From Deltaproteobacteria bacterium (lineage in GTDB: Bacteria > Myxococcota_A > Polyangia > Haliangiales > SHYZ01): a stretch of DNA of 64,000 bases. The stretch's first letter is position 1; each line of letters begins with the position of its first letter. The notes under the pieces are model-generated. The model saw nothing but the letters and a program-made list of their open reading frames with translations. It was not told the origin of the DNA and did no database searches. A program made the position numbers and the translations under genes. The stretch lies in NCBI GenBank assembly GCA_016210055.1, contig JACQUZ010000041.1, positions 1 through 64,000 on the forward strand, written 5' to 3'. Shown here piece by piece: positions 1-7,840 of this stretch.

Positions 1-675
1 CGCCACCAACCCCTCGGCCGCGCGCTCATCCAAGGAAAGCGCACAGAACCGCGCCCGCAGTCGAAGCTCATGCTCCGCTGGGAGATCCCCCTCTCGGCCT
101 AGGGCAAGCCGTCTCCTTTTGGCGCAGTCGAACACCGAAATGGCCACGCTCACCGACAGGTTCAGGCTTTGCGTGAACCCGTGCATGGGGATGCCGAACG
201 TGCCGTCGCAAGCCTCCACGGCGGACTGGGTCAGGCCGGCGTGCTCGTTGCCGAAGACCAGGGCCGCGGGCCTGCTCACGTCGAGCTCATGGAGCGTCCG
301 CTCTGCACCTGGCACGGCTGCGTAGAGGGCGAAGCCGCGCTCGTGGAGCTCCTTGGCGCAACGTGCGAAATCCGCGTGACGCCGGATGCTCACCCATTTC
401 TCGCAGCCCTGAGACACCCGAGCGGAAAACCGGAAGGGCTCCGAGGCCTCGACGACGTGCAGCTCACACAGGCCGCAGGCCTCGACGGATCGCAACGCCG
501 CGGCGCCGTTGTGGGGGTCGTGCAAGTTCTCGATTACCACGGTGAGACCGGACAGCCGCTCGGCAAGCACCCGCTCAATCCGGGCCCGACGCTCTTCGGT
601 CAGCGTCGGCTCGAGCGCGCAAATCACGTCGTAAGGACGATATCGATGAATCCACTCGTCGACCACCTCCGTCAC
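1..675 (-). CDS. trmH: tRNA (guanosine-2'-O-)-methyltransferase TrmH, 3' end cut by window edge
   Basis: SpoU/TrmH-family methyltransferase, which transfers a methyl group from S-adenosylmethionine to the ribose 2'-OH of a tRNA guanosine (usually G18). The gene runs leftward off the window, leaving 225 codons. I chose the GTG at 675 because a GGAGGG-type ribosome site lies just upstream and the frame opens there. The trefoil-knot motifs are visible: [19 protein letters not shown] near residue 45 (motif 1), [11 protein letters not shown] (motif 2) and [17 protein letters not shown] (motif 3), then an Arg-rich tail like that of TrmH rather than RlmB. The divergent aldolase starts 21 bp away, so their promoters must overlap. 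Family is clear; the exact tRNA position is inferred. Confidence 0.85.
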   Translation of the reverse strand, partial: MTEVVDEWIHRYRPYDVICALEPTLTEERRARIERVLAERLSGLTVVIENLHDPHNGAAALRSVEACGLCELHVVEASEPFRFSARVSQGCEKWVSIRRHADFARCAKELHERGFALYAAVPGAERTLHELDVSRPAALVFGNEHAGLTQSAVEACDGTFGIPMHGFTQSLNLSVSVAISVFDCAKRRRLALGREGDLPAEHELRLRARFCALSLDERAAEGLVA

Positions 676-696
676 ATAGCATAGGATTCCCCCTCC

Positions 697-1362
697 ATGA
701 TGCCGTACCTGCCCTCTTCTCACGCTGACGACAAGCTGCGGGCTCACGTCGTGGAGGTCTGCCGACGCATGTACCAGCACGGGTTCATCGCCGCGGCGGA
801 TGGCAACGTGAGCGTGCGGCTCGACGGGGATTTCGTCCTCCTTACCCCGAGCGGCTTGCACAAGGGGTACCTCACGCCAGGCGACCTCGTCGTGTGCGAC
901 CTTAACGGCAATCGAGTCGCCGGCCACAACCGGCCCAGCAGCGAGTTCCTACTCCATCGCGCCTATTACACCCAGCGTCCCGACGTGCGCGCGGTCGTGC
1001 ATGCCCACCCCCCGATCACGGTGGCCCTCGCCTTGGCAGGCGTGTCCCTCGAACCCTGCATTCTCACCGAAACCTACATTGCCCTGGGCCCGGTTCCGAC
1101 CGTGCCCTATGCGACGCCCACGACCGACGAGGTGCCGGCGGCCTTGCGCCCCTTCGTGGCACAGGCCAACGCGGTCATCTTGGATCGCCACGGTTCCGTC
1201 ACGGTGGGCGAGACCCTCGACGAGGCTTACAACCGCCTGGAGTCGCTGGAGCACTCGGCGCGCATCATTCATGCCGCCCAGGTCATCGGCCGCGTGACTC
1301 CCCTGCCTACCTTCAAGGTCGCCAAGCTAAGAGCGGTCAAGGATACGCTCCGATCCAAGTAG
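697..1362 (+). CDS. class II aldolase/adducin family protein (fuculose-phosphate aldolase-like)
   Basis: Probable zinc-dependent class II aldolase, 221 residues, the usual length for FucA/AraD-type sugar-phosphate aldolases and epimerases. Visible motifs are GNVSVR (residues 36-41), TPSG (50-53), SSE with the likely catalytic Glu83, the zinc pair HAHPP (His102, His104) and a third zinc ligand in RHGSVTVG (His165). Retro-aldol cleavage of a small sugar phosphate to dihydroxyacetone phosphate and an aldehyde would fit, but the substrate cannot be read from sequence. Two ATGs stand in tandem at 697/700 and no strong ribosome site precedes them. It is not in an operon with sugar-kinase or isomerase genes, so a house-keeping sugar or thiomethylribose-type role are both possible. 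Confidence 0.8.
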   Translation: MMPYLPSSHADDKLRAHVVEVCRRMYQHGFIAAADGNVSVRLDGDFVLLTPSGLHKGYLTPGDLVVCDLNGNRVAGHNRPSSEFLLHRAYYTQRPDVRAVVHAHPPITVALALAGVSLEPCILTETYIALGPVPTVPYATPTTDEVPAALRPFVAQANAVILDRHGSVTVGETLDEAYNRLESLEHSARIIHAAQVIGRVTPLPTFKVAKLRAVKDTLRSK

Positions 1363-1372
1363 TCGACGCCGG

Positions 1373-3589
1373 CTACTTAGCCTTCACCTTCTCTGGCCTC
1401 GTGGGTGGGAGCGTCGGCCGTGCGTTCTGCAGCATGCGCCGCACCATCTTCTTGCACTCGTCCTCGGGGAGGGCTTCGGTGCGATCGAACACGAGCGGGG
1501 TCTCGAGCGCGAGCTGGTACTCCTCTTCTGTGAGCCGGTCCCGCTCGCGCATGACCTTGATGATCCGTTGCACCTTGGCGTCACCCCAGCGGGACAGCCC
1601 CCCCTCGCAGTACTGCATGTAGCGCTGCTTGGGGTTCGGAAGGATCGAGGAGAAGAACGCCGCCTCCACGGGATTTAGGTCCTTTGGGCGCTTCCCGAAA
1701 TAGTGCCTGGCCGCCGGTCCAATGCCGAAAATCCCCGGGCCAAACTCGATGACGTTGACGTAAATCTCCAAGATCCGGTCCTTGCTCAGCGAGTTCTCGA
1801 GATAGTGGGTCAGGACCAGCTCCTGAAGCTTTCGCGCGACGGTCTTCTCGCGGTAGAGCAGCACGTTCTTCACCAGCTGCATCGTGATCGACGACGCGCC
1901 GTACTTGAAGTACCCCTCCTTGAGGTTCTTGATGAGCGCCGAGCGGAACTCCCTCACGATGAACCCGTGGTGCTTGTAAAACCCCGAGTCCTCCGTGGTC
2001 ATGAAGCTGTTGATGAGGTGCGGCGAGACCTCGCCGAGGGGCACGTAATCGGGATTGGACGGCCCTACCACGAAGCCTAGCCACTGATCCTGCTCCAGCT
2101 CCACGTGGTGTTCGAACTCGCCGGAGAGGACTTCCGCGCTCGCGTCCTCGGGCGCCTCCTTGATCTTGCAGCTCGAAAGTCCCACCGATCCCTCGAGCCC
2201 CAGGGCATCCAGGTCTTGCCAATCCACGTCAACGCGCACGTCCGCCGCAAAATTTCCTTGGAGCACAAAACCCTGGAGCCTGGGGGTGAGCTCGGCTGGG
2301 AGCGCCGAGAGGACATCCTGGCAGCTCACCTGCGGCACGACGAGATGCCCGGTGATCCGAGGCCGAGCCCGAGGGACTCCGCCTGCCGTCCTCGCACCTT
2401 TCAGCGACGCCGTGCCTTCGAGGTGGGCCTTGACGCCGCGGAACTCGAGGTCCAACCCCGACAGCGAAAAGACCTTTGACTTGCTTCCGTATCCCCCATT
2501 TATCTCGCCGCGGAAGCCCAAGTCCTTGACCGGCTCGTCAGCCAGCCAGGGATGGTAGACCGTGAGCCCGGTCAGCCCCAGCCCGCCGCGGAAGGACAGG
2601 TCTCCGCCGACGAGCTCCAGGTCAACCGACGCGTCGATGGATGTTCGCTCGGGCGTAACCACCGGCGTCCCTTTGAGGATTGGAGCGAGCTTGTCGAGCG
2701 TGAATCGATCGGCCCGGAGGTGGAGCTCGGCGTTCCTCGGCTCCGGCTCAATCCAGCCCTCTGCATGCCAGAGGTTGCCCTCTACCCCTCCGTAACCTCC
2801 GGTGAACTGCACCGCGGCGCGCCCTTCCTGGGCCGTCGGTCGGACGTGGCCGGAGATCCCCGTCAGCGACATCTTGGGCCAAAACGTTGCCTTGCCCCCT
2901 TGGATGCTGACTTTCGTGGTCGCCTGGAGCTCGCGGACGTTGCCGTCGGCACGTACCTGGTCAATGGACGCGCTCGGACCGAGCCGCGTCGCCACCTCCA
3001 CTCGAGAGAGGGTCACGCTGGCGTTCCCTTGCGGGTCGATGCGACCGTCGATGCGCTCGATGTCCAGGAGAACGCCCCGCTCCTCGTCTGCGAGGGAAAG
3101 CGAGCCGCCTCGCACCTCGACTGTGCCCAGGCGCGCGCGCCGGGAGCCCTCCTTGCTGCCTTCATGCTCTTTCGACTCCCTGCGACGAAGGCGGTCCATG
3201 ATATCGCCGAAGTTGTTCCCTTGCGTGCTGTGGGACAACGCGATCGTGGGACGATCGACGACGATCCTGCGCACGCGCACGTCACCCAAGACCAAGGGGA
3301 GGAGATCAATCTCAGCGGCAAGGCGCGGCACGCTCGCCATGGGCCGACGATTCGGGTCCGCTGGACCCGCGATGATCAAGTCCGTGAGCTCCACGCGGCC
3401 GTGTCCAACGCTCACCGAGCGCGCGGTCACGCTGCGACCAAGAGCGGCCGAAACGCGTGGGAGAACCTTCTCCGTAACGACCCAGCGCCCAATCCGAGGG
3501 GCGAGCCACAAGGCTCCGCCGAGAGCAATGACGACTGCGCCAAGGACGACAAGACGGCGGGAACGGAAACGGCGATGCACGGCCGACAA
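1373..3589 (-). CDS. AsmA-like domain fused to a GT51 peptidoglycan transglycosylase
   Basis: 738 residues from a TTG start (a GTG three codons in is an alternative). A membrane anchor at about residues 12-30 is followed by a long AsmA/DUF748-like periplasmic beta-rich region (about 35-480), and the C-terminal 223 residues are a glycosyltransferase family 51 domain. GT51 marks are TTEDSGFYKHHG with the presumed catalytic Glu near 533, GASSITMQLVKN, and RKLQELVLTHYLENSLSKDR followed by ILEIYVN. There is no transpeptidase domain, so it should polymerise glycan strands from lipid II without cross-linking. Normal monofunctional MtgA is about 240 residues; the AsmA extension is unusual and suggests positioning between inner and outer membrane. 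It is the last gene of the kinase-sigma-antisigma operon. Confidence 0.88.
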   Translation of the reverse strand: MSAVHRRFRSRRLVVLGAVVIALGGALWLAPRIGRWVVTEKVLPRVSAALGRSVTARSVSVGHGRVELTDLIIAGPADPNRRPMASVPRLAAEIDLLPLVLGDVRVRRIVVDRPTIALSHSTQGNNFGDIMDRLRRRESKEHEGSKEGSRRARLGTVEVRGGSLSLADEERGVLLDIERIDGRIDPQGNASVTLSRVEVATRLGPSASIDQVRADGNVRELQATTKVSIQGGKATFWPKMSLTGISGHVRPTAQEGRAAVQFTGGYGGVEGNLWHAEGWIEPEPRNAELHLRADRFTLDKLAPILKGTPVVTPERTSIDASVDLELVGGDLSFRGGLGLTGLTVYHPWLADEPVKDLGFRGEINGGYGSKSKVFSLSGLDLEFRGVKAHLEGTASLKGARTAGGVPRARPRITGHLVVPQVSCQDVLSALPAELTPRLQGFVLQGNFAADVRVDVDWQDLDALGLEGSVGLSSCKIKEAPEDASAEVLSGEFEHHVELEQDQWLGFVVGPSNPDYVPLGEVSPHLINSFMTTEDSGFYKHHGFIVREFRSALIKNLKEGYFKYGASSITMQLVKNVLLYREKTVARKLQELVLTHYLENSLSKDRILEIYVNVIEFGPGIFGIGPAARHYFGKRPKDLNPVEAAFFSSILPNPKQRYMQYCEGGLSRWGDAKVQRIIKVMRERDRLTEEEYQLALETPLVFDRTEALPEDECKKMVRRMLQNARPTLPPTRPEKVKAK

Positions 3590-3622
3590 AGTATACGACG
3601 GGAAGTGGCTGTTCCTTTACGC

Positions 3623-4102
3623 CTACTGACCCGTGCAACCGAACGCCATGATGTACGTCCCCTTACCATGCGGCTCGCCGGCGATGAGCACGCTGTCGCC
3701 CGAGTCGAACACGACCACCGTGGAGACCGTGCGCTTCCCTTCCTTGCTATCGACATCGAGCCCGAAGCGCAGCCGTGGCCGACCTCCTTGGGAGAGAAGC
3801 TTGTCCTTGAACACGACGGTGAGCATGCCGCCGGTGATCAGCTTCACCGTCGCTGGCTTGTCCTTCTCGGGCTTGATCCCGGGCTCTCCCAAGCGAACGA
3901 ACGTATCCCACGCGGAGAAGGGAGGCTTGGTAAGTTTTCCCTTCAGCCTCTCGAGCTTTGGGTCGACGCCTTTCTTTTCATTACTGGCCTGGATCTCGGT
4001 CACCGTGCAGTCGGCTTTCGGCGGAAGCGGATTTTCCGCCCGCGAAGGACGAGGGGCCATGACGAGAAGTGTCACGGCGACCACGCGCGCGATGGCTTTC
4101 AT
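3623..4102 (-). CDS. secreted protein of unknown function
   Basis: 159 residues with a clear Sec signal peptide (MKAIARVVAVTLLVMAPRPSRA, cut after SRA) and a mature region without membrane segments. One Cys near the start (DCTVTE) and one near the end (AFGCTGQ) could form a disulphide in the periplasm. I recognise no family. The ATG is preceded by AGGAG at good spacing and overlaps the stop of the anti-sigma gene by 4 bp, so translation is probably coupled. Its position between an anti-sigma factor and a peptidoglycan glycosyltransferase suggests a role in sensing or shaping the cell envelope, but this is only context. Confidence 0.75.
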   Translation of the reverse strand: MKAIARVVAVTLLVMAPRPSRAENPLPPKADCTVTEIQASNEKKGVDPKLERLKGKLTKPPFSAWDTFVRLGEPGIKPEKDKPATVKLITGGMLTVVFKDKLLSQGGRPRLRFGLDVDSKEGKRTVSTVVVFDSGDSVLIAGEPHGKGTYIMAFGCTGQ

Positions 4103-4683
4103 ATCGGCTCCTCTTGGCCGTCCCCGACTTGGGGCGGCGCTACCCAGATAACGGTGGTGGCAGCCTCATCTCCGCTTCCTGGAATCTGGAAAATGGTGCC
4201 GGTGCCCCCCGACACCTCCAGGCTCTCGACCACGGCTGCTTGGGCGCGCGGCGGCGTCGAGGGCATGGCCGGCGTGGTCACATAGATGCGCTCCACCACG
4301 ACTTCCTTAGTTGGCCCCCGCAGCGAAATCGCCAGCAGCGCGCCGGCCATTCCACACGCGGCCCCGGTGACGAAGTAGCCTCGGTATTGCGTGAACCAGT
4401 CGCGGAGCGAGGCAAGGAACCCGCCGGCTCGCTCTTCCCTGGCCCTCGGCGCGGCCAATTGCTCGTCGATTCGATTCCAGAGCATCGCCAGCTTGGGCTC
4501 TGCGTCGGCCGCGGCGCGATGATAATGCCCGCGCAGGAGCTCTCCAAGTTGACCCAAGCTGTCGAGCTTGGCCTGGGCTTCGGGTGAGGCTGCCACCCGT
4601 TCCTCAACACGACGGGAGTCGCTTGGGGCGAGCTCCCCGTCGAGGTACTGCATCAGCTCTTGGTCATCTTGAGAACGCTTCAC
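4099..4683 (-). CDS. anti-sigma factor, single membrane span
   Basis: 194 residues from a GTG that overlaps the sigma-factor stop by 4 bp (GTGA). The N-terminal cytoplasmic part (DDQELMQYLDGELAPSDSRR, helical, about 1-65) resembles the anti-sigma helical domain that clamps ECF sigma factors, although the HxxxCxxC zinc site of ZAS proteins is absent. One membrane segment follows (YFVTGAACGMAGALLAISL, about 105-123) and then about 70 periplasmic residues rich in Pro, Val and Gly. Gene order sigma then anti-sigma, with coupled translation, is the standard arrangement and is the main reason for the call. Confidence 0.78.
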   Translation of the reverse strand: MKRSQDDQELMQYLDGELAPSDSRRVEERVAASPEAQAKLDSLGQLGELLRGHYHRAAADAEPKLAMLWNRIDEQLAAPRAREERAGGFLASLRDWFTQYRGYFVTGAACGMAGALLAISLRGPTKEVVVERIYVTTPAMPSTPPRAQAAVVESLEVSGGTGTIFQIPGSGDEAATTVIWVAPPQVGDGQEEPI

Positions 4684-5381
4684 GGCGATTCGTCCTTCGT
4701 AAGTGGGTCCTGGCTGGAATCACCGAGGAGCTCTGTCAGGTGTTTTTGCATGTAGCGCCGCGCGTGAAAAAGGCGCGACATGATGGTCCCCTTCGAGCAC
4801 TTCATGACCTTGGCCATCTCTTCGTACGAGAGGCCATCCACCTCGCGCATGACCAGCACCGAGCGGTGCGTGGGGGAGAGCTTCGCGAGGGCCATTTCGA
4901 GCTTCTCGCGGGTCTCCCTGCGCAGGAGCTCCCGGCCCGGATCTCCGGACAACAGCTGGGGCAAGAGGGCCTCTTCCCCAAGAGGAGCGTCATCCTCGAG
5001 GTGTGCCAGCGTGTCGTCGTATTCGACATGCTGGGCGCGGTTTTGCCTCCGCAGGTGATCGATGGCCACGTTCATGACGATCCGATACAGCCAAGTGTAA
5101 AAACTCGACGATCCCTCAAATCCGTCCAAGTGCCGGTGGGCCTTGAGAAAGGCCTCCTGCACCACATCCAAGGCGTCGTCAGGGTTATGGACCACTCCCA
5201 AGGCGACCATGTACGCCTTTCGATGGTGCCTCTCATAAAGGAGGCGGAACGCGTGGCCATCTCCTTTCTGGCAGCATGCCACCAGCTCCTGGTCGTCCGC
5301 ATGACGGCTAGTCTCCTTTGCCACTTCCGGGGTTCTCTTCCCCAGGATCGACGCGGCTTGGCGGCGGCTATTCACTGACAC
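4680..5381 (-). CDS. ECF-family RNA polymerase sigma factor
   Basis: 233 residues. Region 2 is clear (FRLLYERHHRKAYMVALGVV, then NPDDALDVVQEAFLKAHRHL and FYTWLYRIVMNVAIDHLRRQ), and so is region 4 (LSPTHRSVLVMREVDGLSYE, then EEMAKVMKCSKGTIMSRLFH). Region 3 is missing, which defines the extracytoplasmic-function group. The start is a weakly supported GTG at 5381; the first 25 residues are not conserved in the family and a later start cannot be excluded. It lies 28 bp downstream of a serine/threonine kinase gene and is coupled to the anti-sigma gene, so the kinase may tune its activity. Expected role: activation of an envelope-stress regulon. Confidence 0.92.
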   Translation of the reverse strand: MSVNSRRQAASILGKRTPEVAKETSRHADDQELVACCQKGDGHAFRLLYERHHRKAYMVALGVVHNPDDALDVVQEAFLKAHRHLDGFEGSSSFYTWLYRIVMNVAIDHLRRQNRAQHVEYDDTLAHLEDDAPLGEEALLPQLLSGDPGRELLRRETREKLEMALAKLSPTHRSVLVMREVDGLSYEEMAKVMKCSKGTIMSRLFHARRYMQKHLTELLGDSSQDPLTKDESP

Positions 5382-5409
5382 CTAGGCCAAGATAGCAGAA
5401 ATCAGGTGC

Positions 5410-6900
5410 CTAAAAGTGCCCGACTGACCCGGAAGGAGAAGGCTTTCCCTGGGTAGGACTTGGGACGTCACGGCCGCTGGGACGTGATCGCGGCCGCGGT
5501 CGCTTCCGTGGCTTTTTCGCCTTCGTAGCCTCCGAAGGGGCGGGCGTGGTGTTGGCGCCGCTATCCGGCGGGAGCATGGGAGCGGCATCGGGCGTCCCGA
5601 CCGGCGATGCGTCGAGCGGGGGCACGTGGCCAATTGCACCTTCGTCCGCTCCAGTCCTTGTCAGGGCAAGAACCGCGACCAGCGAGGCCAAAAGGCACAA
5701 GATGACCAGGAGGGAGCGACGCCACTTGGAAGGTGGGACCTGTCCTGCGGTGAGTGAGAATGCCGCCAGGTGTGGATCGCTGAACGGTGGCGTTGGCTGG
5801 AGCTCCTCTTTCTTGAGTCCGCCCGTTGTAGTCTCGGCGGAGGGGAGCGGCTCTCGAAGGACATCATCCGAAACCGGGGCGTCGGCCAGCACCTGCGCGA
5901 GCTGGGTGCGCTTGGCCAGAGGATCCAGGGCGGCCAAGAAGTCCCTGGCCGAGGGGAAGCGATCCTTGGGTGCCTTGGCCAGCGCCCTCAGGATGACCGC
6001 CTCGAGCTCGCGCGGGATGCGCACGTCGGGGGCGAGACCGGTTGGCGAGACGGGGGCCTCGGAGAGGGCCCGCTTCACGATGTCGTAAGGATCGTCGGCG
6101 TGGAACGGTCGGTTCCCCGTGATCATCTCGTAGAGCATGATCCCGACCGAATAGAGGTCAGATCGCGGGTCGGATTCACCAAGCCCTGCGAGCCGCTCTG
6201 GTGCGATGAAATCCGCGGTGCCGATCACGATTCCCGACTTGGTGGAGGAGTCCGCTGGCGAAGGCTCGCCGTCGCACATCTTGGCAATCCCGAAATCGAT
6301 GATCTTGGCGACCTCTTGCCCCCCTTCATGGCGAACGAGCATCACGTTCGAGGTCTTGAGATCCCGGTGCACCACCCCCATGTCGTGGGCCCGCGCCAAC
6401 CCTCGCAGCACTTGGCGGGCGATCTCGACCGCTCGAGTCCAGTGCACGCGCTTCCCGTGGCCGCACTCCGACGAGAGCGGCGCTCCGTCGAGGTACTCCA
6501 TGACTAGGAAGAGGCGGCCATCGGCCGCGCGGCCAAAGTCGATGATGGCCACGCAGTTCGGGTGGTCCAGTCGCGCCGCGGCCACGGCCTCGCGCTCGAA
6601 CCGATGGGCCATCGCCTTGTCGATCGCGAGCTCAGGAAGAAGGAGCTTGACCGCGACGGTCCGCCGCAAGAGCTTGTGCTCGGCCTTGTAGACCGTCGCC
6701 ATTCCGCCGACCCCGATCTTCTCGACGAGGCGGTAGCGATCGCCGAGGATCGATTCCGGGAAATCGTTCGACGCGCCCATGGCAGGGCGCGAGATCGGTC
6801 GTGGCCGCCCCGAAGCCAAGACCGTGGTGGCGAGCTCCGGCGTGGGCACCGGGCGGGCGCTCGGGGAAGGAGGAAAAGGTGCCCGTGGTGACCTGCGCAT
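5410..6900 (-). CDS. membrane-anchored serine/threonine protein kinase
   Basis: 496 residues. The Hanks-type kinase domain spans about residues 50-330: glycine loop KIGVGGMATVY, VAVKLLLPEL with the ATP lysine, catalytic loop VVHRDLKTSNVML, magnesium loop DFGIAKM, and the APE-like FIAPERL. A single membrane span (SLLVILCLLASLVAVLALT, about 402-420) precedes a low-complexity Pro/Lys/Arg tail, so the kinase faces the cytoplasm and a short tail is exported. It is the first gene of a leftward run with the ECF sigma, anti-sigma, secreted protein and AsmA-GT51 genes. An ATG with a TATAAA element 9 bp upstream suggests a very short leader. A 40-residue Arg/Pro-rich N-terminus precedes the kinase and a later start is possible. 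Confidence 0.92.
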   Translation of the reverse strand: MRRSPRAPFPPSPSARPVPTPELATTVLASGRPRPISRPAMGASNDFPESILGDRYRLVEKIGVGGMATVYKAEHKLLRRTVAVKLLLPELAIDKAMAHRFEREAVAAARLDHPNCVAIIDFGRAADGRLFLVMEYLDGAPLSSECGHGKRVHWTRAVEIARQVLRGLARAHDMGVVHRDLKTSNVMLVRHEGGQEVAKIIDFGIAKMCDGEPSPADSSTKSGIVIGTADFIAPERLAGLGESDPRSDLYSVGIMLYEMITGNRPFHADDPYDIVKRALSEAPVSPTGLAPDVRIPRELEAVILRALAKAPKDRFPSARDFLAALDPLAKRTQLAQVLADAPVSDDVLREPLPSAETTTGGLKKEELQPTPPFSDPHLAAFSLTAGQVPPSKWRRSLLVILCLLASLVAVLALTRTGADEGAIGHVPPLDASPVGTPDAAPMLPPDSGANTTPAPSEATKAKKPRKRPRPRSRPSGRDVPSPTQGKPSPSGSVGHF

Positions 6901-6909
6901 GGCACACCT

Positions 6910-6915
6910 TTTATA
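6910..6915 (-). promoter_or_regulatory. candidate -10 element (TATAAA) for the kinase/ECF operon
   Basis: On the minus strand TATAAA lies 9 bp before the kinase ATG at 6900, inside the 49-bp gap to the divergent gene at 6950. No good -35 is present at 16-18 bp, so this is a weak call; if real, the transcript would start almost at the initiation codon. Confidence 0.3.
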
Positions 6916-6949
6916 GGGCCCGGCACGTGCGCTGCATCGGTGCGAGAAG

Positions 6950-7819
6950 GTGCGCGTTCTGGTGACCGGGGCGGGGGGGTTCGTGGGTGCCCACGTGGAT
7001 GCCGCGCTCCGCGCCGCGGGTCATGAGGCGGTCGACGTGCCCGTACGCCGCGGGCACGCGGAGCGCCACCCATCCGAATCGGTCGACGCCATCATCCACC
7101 TGACCGCCGAGGACGTGCGCGCTTGCCTCGACGACGCCTATCGCTTCGGTGCGCGGCTCGTGGTCCTCATGTCGGCGATTGGAGCCGATCCGCACGTATT
7201 GCGCCGGCAACTTCGCGCCCACGGAAAGGCCGAGGAGCTCGTTCGTGCCTCGGGGCTCCCTTGGGTCATCTTGCGCCCGGAGATCCTCTGGGGGCCGGGC
7301 GATGTGTTCACCAATCAGCTCGTCCATCTCATGCGTCACCTGCCGTTCGTGCCAATCCCTCGCGGCGGCCGCCGTCTCTTCCCGGTACACGTGGGCGACG
7401 CGGCGCGCGCCCTGGTCGAATGCCTGGAGCGCAGGGACCTCTGGTACCGAGAGTGGTCCCTCCTCGGCCCTGAACCGCTGTCCTACGCCGAGGTGGTGGA
7501 GCGAATAGCGCAGGCAATCTACCTGTCGCGAAGACGAAAGCTCAGGGTGCCCGGCTGGTCGGTGAGGCTGGGGGCAGCCATCGAGGAGCGCGTGTCCGGC
7601 TGCCCGTCAGCCACCCGGGCGCTCCTGGATCGCTACGTGGCTGGCGAGATCGGAAGAACCGATCGCCTCCGGGGGACGCAGTTCTCCCTTCCGCAGCGGC
7701 TCATGAGCGTGGAGGAGCTGCGCGCGTACCTTTGGCCCGCCCGGCCTCCGAGGGAGCAGCTCGGTACCGCGGCGCGAACATTCAGGGCTGCGCCCTCCTC
7801 GCCAGCCCGACGGAGCTGA
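6950..7819 (+). CDS. NAD(P)-binding epimerase/NDUFA9-like protein
   Basis: 289 residues starting with the Rossmann nucleotide loop MRVLVTGAGGFVGAHV. It belongs to the atypical extended short-chain dehydrogenase group (NAD-dependent epimerase or complex-I NDUFA9-like): the region LPWVILRPEILWGPGD followed by FPVHVGDAARALVECLE is typical. The canonical YxxxK catalytic pair is not evident; the middle reads VVLMSAIGADPH then HGKAEELVRASGLPW, as in NmrA/NDUFA9 proteins that bind NAD(P)H without clear catalysis. GTG start with GAGAAG just before it. It is divergent from the kinase operon and convergent with the beta-helix gene (21 bp gap). Confidence 0.75.
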   Translation: MRVLVTGAGGFVGAHVDAALRAAGHEAVDVPVRRGHAERHPSESVDAIIHLTAEDVRACLDDAYRFGARLVVLMSAIGADPHVLRRQLRAHGKAEELVRASGLPWVILRPEILWGPGDVFTNQLVHLMRHLPFVPIPRGGRRLFPVHVGDAARALVECLERRDLWYREWSLLGPEPLSYAEVVERIAQAIYLSRRRKLRVPGWSVRLGAAIEERVSGCPSATRALLDRYVAGEIGRTDRLRGTQFSLPQRLMSVEELRAYLWPARPPREQLGTAARTFRAAPSSPARRS

Positions 7820-7840
7820 GGTGGCGCGCAAGTCGCTCCG

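Noticed and set aside
2552..4285. 577-codon plus-strand frame opposite the AsmA-GT51 and following genes
   Set aside because: It covers four well-supported minus-strand genes and encodes an Arg/His/Gly-rich chain without domains, as expected for a shadow frame in GC-rich DNA.
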